Source: Algicola sp. (lineage in GTDB: Bacteria > Bacteroidota > Bacteroidia > Flavobacteriales > Flavobacteriaceae). From it: a stretch of DNA of 35,839 nt. Position 1 is the first letter of the stretch. Each line of letters begins with the position of its first letter. The position numbers and the translations under genes are program-made. This document shows positions 17,172-24,267 of the stretch, piece by piece. Below the pieces are notes generated by a model. That model had not been told where the DNA came from. It saw only the letters and a list, made by a program, of their open reading frames with translations, and did not search any database. Location of the stretch: assembly GCA_018222915.1 (NCBI GenBank), contig JAAEZI010000018.1, positions 22,209 to 58,047 of the forward strand. Reading direction: 5' to 3'.

Positions 17172-20100
17172 TTATTTCTTAATTGCAACGGTGGTTGCTG
17201 TTGTTGCGTCGTTTTTGTTTTCCAAAGCAGAAAGTCGCGCATCAATATCTTTAAATTGTTGTAATTGAAGTTTCAATTGATCATTTTCATTTTCGAGAAG
17301 TAGCACCTTTTGTTTTAATTCTTTGATAGCTTGTACGAACAACGCATCATAATCACCATAGGCAGTTTGATAGTAGCCGTTATTGTCCATCGTTACCTTA
17401 CTAGGAAAAACCTCCATCAGTTCTTGGGCGATAAAACCATATTGGATGTCTTCAGAGCGCTCTATACCTGTTTGAGTGTCATTCCATTCGTAGGTAACAC
17501 CACGCATCTGACTTATTTTATCTAAGGCGGTTATGCCCTCAATGGTCTGGATATTCTTCTTCAACCTGCGATCACTATTGGCCAACCAGTTGCCTGCCGT
17601 AGTTTTGGAAGCATTCCCATTAACTTCTAAGGTGTTTGTACCAGGTGTTCTCATGATCCCGACTCTTCCATTTCCTGTGGCGACAACAACATTTCCAGCT
17701 GAGCTATGAAATAGGTTGAAGCGATTATCGGTGAGTGTATTATCCGCGCGACCATATAAAGTCCAGTAATTAGTAGTCTCTATTGAATTATTGAAATTTA
17801 ATCTAGCACCATCGTTCGCTGCTGTTTCAGTAATTTCTAGTTGGGCGACCGTTCCTGTACTATTCGATTCAATATCTACTGAACCATCAGGTGTATTGGT
17901 GTTAATACCAATTCTGTTTAAACCTGCATCTAACAAAAACATATTGGCTGACCCAATAGATTCAATTCTAAAATTGCGATTCAAACCTTGCTCATTAAAT
18001 ATGAACTGAGTATTCGTGTCAAGGTCTACTGAAACATTTCCATTTTCCCTCAGTAAAAATCGAGCATCATTACCATCATCTATCATTTGTGCGAGAATCA
18101 TACCAGCTGTGTTTTCATCACGCCAATAGAGATCGCCTCCCAATACGGTATCACCATTATCCAATACCGTTAGTTTATTGACGCCTGCATCTTGAATGTT
18201 CAAATCACCGTTGCCACTTAAGTTAAAGTTGAGTGCATTATTGGCTTGATTGACAGTAGTATTCTGAATTAACGTACCACCCAATCGAACATTATTTCCA
18301 ACTTCGTTGAGACCATTACTTGCCGTTGTGCTTTCTCCAGTAATGGTATTAAAAGAGAGGGTTCCTGCACCATTCGTGACCATCACTTGTCCGTTTACAC
18401 CATCCGTTATTGGCAAATTATAACCATTGGCTGCTGTTGTACCAACGTAAACGCGACCTAGAAAATAGCCTGCTCAGCCATTACTGACATTCACATTGTT
18501 GTAAGTACCATAATGCGTACCTCCAGCGGCATTGGCAAAGTCGTTAAAGGTTCCATATTTATTACCTGTTCCTGTGGCTCCACCTAAAAATGTGTTTCTT
18601 GAGCCATAATAATTACCATTAGCACTATTATCAAAGGAAGTATAAGTCCCATTCATACCATCCGATCCAGGTGTACCATTAGTAAATGCATTTCGCGTTC
18701 TTGTAGTTTCGTCCGCCGTAGTTGGTTCCTGAAATTCGTTATAAACGCCATATACATTGTTTGCACTAGGCGTTCTCATACCGTTGTAAACACCATATTC
18801 ATTTGCAGTACCGTTATTATCCAAATTGTTAAAAACCCCAAATTGAAAGTTGGAAGGAGCACCATTGATATAGTTTCTGGTTCCATATTGATTCCCGTCA
18901 GCAGAGCTTGTGATACGATTGAATATTCCGTACTTCTGACCTGTTCCAGCACCATTAATATCTGTGAATACACCGTGACTTCTTCCTGTGCCTGATCCTG
19001 TTTTTTCAATAAATATACCTGAAGTTTCGGCTGCTGAATTATCTGATTTATCTATGGAAATACCATACAAAGTACCGTTGGCATTTTCTAATATATCTAA
19101 AGGGTAATCTGCTGTGCTCTTGCCAATAGCTACATGGCCTTGCGTATAAATATCGTCGGTAATGGCATCTGGTTTATTGGTTGCGTTTTCTTCGTACCAA
19201 TCGATTTCATCGGTAACAGTAATTAAGGAAGATACATCTACAAAATTTATCTGTCCTGAGCCATCCGTTGCCATAATCTGTCCGTTTGATCCATCGGATA
19301 AGGGTAAATTATAACCGTTAGAAGCAGTACTTCCTACATATAATCTTCCTATGAAGAATCCGGCCCAATTGTTACTGCCTCCAGCTGAGCTACTTATTTC
19401 AGAATATACGCCATATTTGTTACCACTGCCTGTTCCATTCATAAATAAACGACTTCCATAATAATTGGCTGAGCCAGTTCCTATGACATGAGAATAGGTG
19501 CCGAATTTATTACCAGTTCCTGATCCTCCAACAAAATTTCTAGTACCATACTGCTCGCCACTTCCACCAGAGCTCATGGAATTATTAGTTCCAATTTTTT
19601 CACCAGAACCTGATGACATATACAAGTGGTTGTAAGTACCTGTCATGTCACCATTCCCTGCACCATTAATCCTATTGGCTACACCTGTTCTATCACCTGC
19701 GGAATTGTTAAAAAATGTATTCTCTATACCTTGCTGATGACCGTCTACATTGATTGTAAAAGCCGATCTATATGCTGTTTTTGTTGCTGTACTGGTTGTC
19801 AAAGAACTGTATCCATTGAAAACACCGTAGCTAGCCGAACTGCTTGAAGGTCTATTACTCAATACTAAAGTATAATCCTTATTGGATGAAATATCCAGTT
19901 TTCCTAAAGGAGGAGCTAATCTTCCTAGACTTATTTCTTCGGTAATTCCATCGGAAGGGTATAAATAAGTCCCTGCATCAATCCATTTGGAACCTTTTAT
20001 AGCTACCCAATCTACTACGGTTTGATCCCAAAAATAAAACCCTCTAGTATTACCTGGTATGTCCCCATTTAAAAACACTAACATCTCATCCTGTGCAGCA

Positions 20101-20291
20101 GTTGGATTTACAGATGGAAAGTCGTCAACCCTAGGGATGAGGATCCCATCATCGTTGGCGGGATTGGTGACATTACTTGCCGAAATATCCAATGTCGCCT
20201 GTGGTGTGGTGTTGCCAACACCAACCTGAGCTTGAATGCCATAGCATGTTAAAAAAATAAGTAAGCCAAATAAAAGTTGATTTGCTTTCAT
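17172..20291 (-). pseudogene. Secreted tail-fibre-like protein with Peptidase_S74 chaperone, split by an in-frame TGA
   Basis: The reconstructed product is about 1039 residues. Signal peptide (MKANQLLFGLLIFLTC...IQAQ), then the VGVGNTTPQATLDIS / DGILIPR module shared with the adhesin-like protein, then many short repeats around YGxYN (two blocks, about 150-320 and 400-605) like a beta-helical spike. The C terminus is the intramolecular chaperone Peptidase_S74: NSDRRLKKNI (Ser906/Lys911 likely self-cleavage dyad), YGFIAQELMEVFP and a coiled coil (KELKQKVLLLENENDQLK). Codon 606 is TGA (18474-18476). The first copy of the same junction reads WAGFFIGRLYVGSTA, the second stop-AGYFLGRVYVGTTA, so a TGG-to-TGA change is likely. 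Pieces: 18474-20291 (605 aa) and an open stretch whose next ATG is at 18416. No phage genes surround it. Confidence 0.82.
18474..18476 (-). other. Premature in-frame TGA in the fibre gene (expected Trp)
   Basis: The internal repeat gives the expected residue directly: NNW-AGFFIGRLYVG in copy one, SNG-stop-AGYFLGRVYVG in copy two. The frame is kept on both sides. TGA is a true stop elsewhere (isoaspartyl peptidase, HTCS and GLPGLI genes end in TGA), so general recoding is excluded. Confidence 0.85.
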
Positions 20292-20374
20292 AATGGTATG
20301 TTTTTGAGACGAATTTTAGTGGCAATAACGTTGTGGGAATGTAGAGGTGTTATTGGTAAATGCGTTTAAAAGTC

Positions 20375-20404
20375 TGATTAATAGCTAGTTAAAACTAGTT
20401 AAAA
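20375..20404 (-). promoter_or_regulatory. Shared motif plus tandem repeat upstream of the fibre gene
   Basis: TGATTAATAGCTA (20375-20387) matches the adhesin-gene upstream region. It overlaps two tandem copies of CTAGTTAAAA (20385-20394, 20395-20404), which also contain the inverted repeat CTAGTT-AA-AACTAG. It lies about 85-115 nt before the fibre gene start; an operator is plausible but unproven. Confidence 0.4.
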
Positions 20405-20422
20405 ACGAAGACTCCTAATTAT

Positions 20423-20454
20423 TTTTTTAGTGAATGGCTAAAGTTTTTTAGTGA
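20423..20454. promoter_or_regulatory. Candidate LytTR operator, site A: 11-bp direct repeats with 21-bp period
   Basis: TTTTTTAGTGA occurs twice, identical, at 20423-20433 and 20444-20454, separated by 10 bp. A 21-bp centre-to-centre distance (two helical turns) is the arrangement bound by LytTR-domain regulators such as AgrA, AlgR and ComE. It lies 18 nt past the response regulator stop and 132-163 nt upstream of the fibre gene. Confidence 0.6.
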
Positions 20455-20471
20455 GTGCAGATGGTCTGTTT

Positions 20472-21161
20472 TTATTGACGCTTTAATTTACTCATGACCA
20501 AGCTTTTTTGAGTAGCACTCAATGGAATAGGTTCCGTTTTTAAGAATAACTTATTGTTCTGAACCGCATCAACTTGATTGATATTGACCACGTAGGAGCG
20601 ATGTGTTTTTACAAACTGATCACCCTTTAGCTCTTCTAACATATGTTTTAAAGTATGCGGTACCAGGTGAGTGCGGGTGGTGGTATGGACATAGCAGTAA
20701 TTGTCAAATGCTTTTAGGTAAAGAATATCGTTTAAGTTCACCCGATACATGCGTCCGTCAGATTTTAAGGTGATAAACTCTGGATTTTTTGAGATATGAT
20801 GGTGCCAAGCTAAATCTAACTGACTTCTTAAGCTGTGCTCTGTAAAAGGTTTAACAATATATCCCAATGGGTTGGTCAATTTCATTCGATTAATAGTCTG
20901 TGGATCTGTTTGTGATGTTAAATACACGTAGGGTATTTGTTTATCATCTAATATTTCGGCTAAATCAACACCATCTTGCTGTCCATTGAGCTGAATGTCT
21001 AACAAAATTAAGTCCGGATGAATTGCTTCTATGTCTTTTATTGCCGAGCCGTAATCGTCGGCATCGCCCGCAATCTCATAACCATTCTTTCTAAGAGCAG
21101 TTTCGATAGTAGACACAATCAACGGTTCATCCTCTACAATATATATCCTTGGTGTTTTCAA
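20472..21161 (-). CDS. LytTR-family response regulator
   Basis: 229 residues. Receiver domain first (IYIVEDEPLIVSTIE; phospho-acceptor Asp55 in PDLILLDIQLNGQQDG; VYLTSQTD; GYIVKPFTEHSL), then a LytTR DNA-binding domain from about 130 (FITLKSDGRMYRV, DILYLKAFDNYCYVHT, FVKTHRSYVVNINQVD). It should be phosphorylated by the kinase encoded just upstream (21247-23199), 85 nt away in the same direction. TTAGTGA direct repeats with 21-bp period lie on both sides of the gene, suggesting autoregulation and control of the fibre gene downstream. All key residues are present. Confidence 0.93.
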   Translation of the reverse strand: MKTPRIYIVEDEPLIVSTIETALRKNGYEIAGDADDYGSAIKDIEAIHPDLILLDIQLNGQQDGVDLAEILDDKQIPYVYLTSQTDPQTINRMKLTNPLGYIVKPFTEHSLRSQLDLAWHHHISKNPEFITLKSDGRMYRVNLNDILYLKAFDNYCYVHTTTRTHLVPHTLKHMLEELKGDQFVKTHRSYVVNINQVDAVQNNKLFLKTEPIPLSATQKSLVMSKLKRQ

Positions 21162-21211
21162 TAGGTGTTTTTCAGTTTAAAAGATAGAGGTTATCAGGTT
21201 GAATCGCTTAA

Positions 21212-21243
21212 AAAATTAGTGAGTTGTGTCTTTTTTTTAGTGA
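21212..21243. promoter_or_regulatory. Candidate LytTR operator, site B: TTAGTGA repeats with 21-bp period
   Basis: TTAGTGA at 21216-21222 and 21237-21243, each preceded by an A/T run, repeats the geometry and core of site A. It lies in the 85-nt gap between the kinase stop codon and the response regulator start, 55-82 nt upstream of the latter. Confidence 0.6.
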
Positions 21244-21246
21244 AAT

Positions 21247-23199
21247 TTACGACAAAACTTTAAAGTTAGAAATACTGAGAATGGCTTCAGTGCCTTCCGA
21301 AGGAACTGAGTTATATTTGAGATCCGCTTTTAATTGCTTAGAAAGCGCTTTCATTAGTGTAATTCCAAATGATGTTTGTTTAATGTCTCCTTCAAACCCT
21401 TTTCCGTTGTCAATGACCTTAAGAACTAGCTGTTGGTTTTCTTTTGAAAAATGAATGTGAATAGTTTTGTCGTGTTCAATTCCTTGGAACGCATGCTTGA
21501 TCGTATTCACAATCAATTCATTTAATATAAGGCCTAATGGCGTGATTGTCTCAATATCCAAAACTAAAGATTCAATATTTAGATGATAGGTAATAGGCTC
21601 GCCTTCAAATTGGTGGCTTTCGAAAATATCATTCACGAGATCACTGATGTATTCTTTGGCGTCAATACCAACCAATTCGTCCTTGTTGTAAAGCTTTTGG
21701 TGCACGAGAACCATGGACCTTACTCTATTTTCAGCTTCCTTAATAGCAATTTTAGCTTCTTTATCTTCGACATTTTCAGATTGAAGATACAACAGACTAG
21801 ATACGATTTGAAAGCTGTTTTTAACACGATGGTGCGTTTCTTTTAAAAGCACATTTTTCTCATCAATTGTGGCTTCTAAAAGTGATTTTTGTTTGGCTAA
21901 CTGCGTGTTCTTTTTTCTGTTTTTATAAAAGAAGAACCCTAATACTACTGCTAAGAGGAGTCCAGATGCTGCTAAATATGAATAGAGTTTACTTTCATTC
22001 TCTTTTGCTTTTAGTTCCAATGCATTTAGTTCTTGCGTTTTGTTGAACTCATACTGCATCTCTTGTTGTGTCTGTTTTTTAATGGTGTTTTCATTAAAAA
22101 TGGAATCATTAGTCTTCGTTAACAATTGATAGTTTTCTAAGGCTTTGTCAAAAGTTCCTGTGGCTTCATATGCTTTTGTTAGGCACTCACAAGCATCAGA
22201 AATTAATTCTAAGTCGCCATTTTCTAGAGCTAAGGTTTTTCCGTTTTCACAATCTTCTATAGCAAGATTAAATTGTTCAGTTTCTAGATATAAATTCCCT
22301 CGATAGTTTTTTGCAATGATCAGGTTCTCTTTGATATCATTGGTCTCATAGTAGTCATGGGCTAGATTTAGTTGTTCAAGTGCGTTATCATACTGTCCCA
22401 TTTTGGACAGTGCATTGCCAATGTTTAAAACAGAACTCATGACAAATCGCATAGGTGCCTTACCTTTTTCTTTAAGCACTTTCCCATCTTGAAATAACGT
22501 TAAGGCCTCTTGAAATTGTCCTCTATTTAAGAGTAACTCTCCTTTATTGGAAATGATAATGCCTGCATTTACGAAAGACTTCAATGCCATAGCCGATTCA
22601 TAGGCATTGTTATAGTAGTCTAGTGCTTTGTCGAACTCTTCCATTTGGTTGTAGTAGTTCGCTAAAGAATTATTTAAAACTAAACTTTCCCCTTTGAACT
22701 TGTAGCGTTGCTCTTCATCAAGCTTTAGCGTGTCAATATTGTCTAATGCACGTTTGGAATTGAGCATGGTAGCTAGTGCCAACGCAATGTTTCCTCTTTT
22801 GCGATACACACCACTTTTTGTCATAAGGTTGGAAGCTCTTAGAAAGGGCATTGTTTGATCATTAACGTATGATAACGATCTGTCTAAATAAATTTCAGCG
22901 GAGTCCAACTCACTATTATAATAGAAATAATTACCTAAGGAATAATAAGAATTGGCAAATAATTTAGGGTCTTGATAGGTTTCCGAAATGGCTATAGCCT
23001 TGTCAATTAAAACGCGCGACTCTTTTGAGTACCGAAACCTGCCAGCATTACTCGTTAATGTTCTAATTTTTTCGAAGTTATCCTCCATAGAATCAACGGA
23101 AGTGAGCAAAGAATCAATGACGGCTTTTTGAGAATTAGCCGACGTTTGTGCCTGAAGTGAAAGTGAAAAAATGACTAAACTAAAGTAAAGGTATTTCAA
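21247..23199 (-). CDS. TPR-containing sensor histidine kinase, HisKA_2 type
   Basis: 650 residues. Signal peptide (MKYLYFSLVIFSLSLQAQ), then TPR repeats in the periplasm (about 70-370, for example EEFDKALDYYNNAYESAMAL and GQYDNALEQLNLAHDYYE). One membrane helix lies near 405-425 (YLAASGLLLAVVLGFFFY), then a short coiled coil, a HisKA_2 dimerisation domain with LLKETHHRVKNSFQIVSSLL (phospho-His near 455), and an HATPase with NELIVNTIKHAF and VIDNGKGFEG. It pairs with the LytTR regulator downstream. It begins 42 nt after the asparaginase gene and may share its transcript with GH92. The TPR region probably senses protein or peptide contact; no ligand can be read from sequence. Confidence 0.92.
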   Translation of the reverse strand: MKYLYFSLVIFSLSLQAQTSANSQKAVIDSLLTSVDSMEDNFEKIRTLTSNAGRFRYSKESRVLIDKAIAISETYQDPKLFANSYYSLGNYFYYNSELDSAEIYLDRSLSYVNDQTMPFLRASNLMTKSGVYRKRGNIALALATMLNSKRALDNIDTLKLDEEQRYKFKGESLVLNNSLANYYNQMEEFDKALDYYNNAYESAMALKSFVNAGIIISNKGELLLNRGQFQEALTLFQDGKVLKEKGKAPMRFVMSSVLNIGNALSKMGQYDNALEQLNLAHDYYETNDIKENLIIAKNYRGNLYLETEQFNLAIEDCENGKTLALENGDLELISDACECLTKAYEATGTFDKALENYQLLTKTNDSIFNENTIKKQTQQEMQYEFNKTQELNALELKAKENESKLYSYLAASGLLLAVVLGFFFYKNRKKNTQLAKQKSLLEATIDEKNVLLKETHHRVKNSFQIVSSLLYLQSENVEDKEAKIAIKEAENRVRSMVLVHQKLYNKDELVGIDAKEYISDLVNDIFESHQFEGEPITYHLNIESLVLDIETITPLGLILNELIVNTIKHAFQGIEHDKTIHIHFSKENQQLVLKVIDNGKGFEGDIKQTSFGITLMKALSKQLKADLKYNSVPSEGTEAILSISNFKVLS

Positions 23200-23241
23200 A
23201 TTTCAAGTATTTAAAAAGTTAGATATATTAAAGTAATCATT

Positions 23242-24255
23242 TTAAGATTTATTAAAATAATCGGATTGTATCTGTTCATTTTTACCATCCTGATATTTGG
23301 TCATACTAAACCATTGATGAATAGAATAACTGCCAGTTTCTCCTTTTTTGTTAACTGCAATATAGCCAACTTGAAAATCCTTGTAATTGCTATTGGGTTT
23401 ATTCACAATGCGTCCTATCGCTTCTTCACAAGCTGCTTGAGGTGATTTACCTTGTCGCATGAGTTCAACAACTAAAAAACTACCAACTGTTTTAACCACT
23501 TCTTCACCCAATCCAGTAGCAACGGCTGCGCCAATTTCGTTATCTACGAATAATCCAGAACCAATAATTGGAGAGTCTCCCACACGGCCTCCCATTTTAT
23601 ATGCAAGACCACTTGTAGTGCATGCTCCTGAAATATCACCATTTTTATCTATGGCTAACATGCCTATCGTGTCATGATTTTCAATATTAATTATTGGTTT
23701 GTATTTCGCTTCTACTTTCCATTTTTCCCAAGCTTCTTTAGAAGCATCTGTTAATAAGTCTTCAGCTTCAAACCCTTGAGATAGCGCAAATTGTTTCGCG
23801 CCTTCTCCAGCAAGCATTACATGAGGTGTATCTTCCATCACTTTTCGTGCAACAGAAACGGCATGTGTAATATTCTGTAGATAAACGACAGATCCACAAT
23901 TACCATGTTTATCCATAATACAGGCATCTAAAGTGACGTTTCCATCACGATCTGGAAGTCCTCCTTTGCCAACAGATTGACCTTTTTCGTTGGCCTCCTC
24001 CACGCGGCAACCTTGCTCAACAGCGTCCAGTGCGTTACCGCCAGCTTGAAGAACTTCCATCGCTTTAGCTGTCGCTGCTTCCACATGCCAGGTCGCAATG
24101 ACTAATGGTAAAGTAGCTTCGGAATTGTCACCCATAGCTACAGATTCAGCCTTAGCTTCTTCAGATGTAGCTTCTACACAATTTGTGAGTGTTGAGCCAA
24201 CGGCTATACCAACTCCAGTTAATGAGGCATTTTTAATAAAGTGTCTGCGTTTCAT
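23242..24255 (-). CDS. N4-(beta-N-acetylglucosaminyl)-L-asparaginase, Tat-exported lipoprotein
   Basis: 337 residues. The start MKRRHFIKNASLTGVGIAVG has a full twin-arginine motif, and LTNC26 forms a lipobox, so the enzyme is likely exported folded and lipid-anchored. The Ntn-hydrolase core is clear: ATWHVEAATAKAMEVL, DACIMDKHGNCGSV, the autoprocessing site NHDTIGMLAID (nucleophile Thr196), and GGRVGDSPIIGSGLF with ATGLGEEVVK. Enzymes of this family split the GlcNAc-Asn bond left when N-glycoproteins are degraded. It begins 12 nt after the GH92 alpha-mannosidase gene, and this pairing supports N-glycan catabolism. It differs from the cytoplasmic isoaspartyl peptidase at 9167-10096 in signal and substrate loops. 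Confidence 0.9.
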   Translation of the reverse strand: MKRRHFIKNASLTGVGIAVGSTLTNCVEATSEEAKAESVAMGDNSEATLPLVIATWHVEAATAKAMEVLQAGGNALDAVEQGCRVEEANEKGQSVGKGGLPDRDGNVTLDACIMDKHGNCGSVVYLQNITHAVSVARKVMEDTPHVMLAGEGAKQFALSQGFEAEDLLTDASKEAWEKWKVEAKYKPIINIENHDTIGMLAIDKNGDISGACTTSGLAYKMGGRVGDSPIIGSGLFVDNEIGAAVATGLGEEVVKTVGSFLVVELMRQGKSPQAACEEAIGRIVNKPNSNYKDFQVGYIAVNKKGETGSYSIHQWFSMTKYQDGKNEQIQSDYFNKS

Positions 24256-24267
24256 GTGCGTTTTAAT

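Noticed and set aside
18474-18476. TGA decoded as tryptophan or selenocysteine
   Set aside because: Several intact genes here end in TGA, no insertion element is evident, and the polA stop is TAA, which such recoding would not explain.
17172-20291. Prophage origin of the tail-fibre gene
   Set aside because: No capsid, portal, terminase or integrase genes nearby; the protein has a bacterial signal peptide and shares its N-terminal module with the adhesin-like protein.
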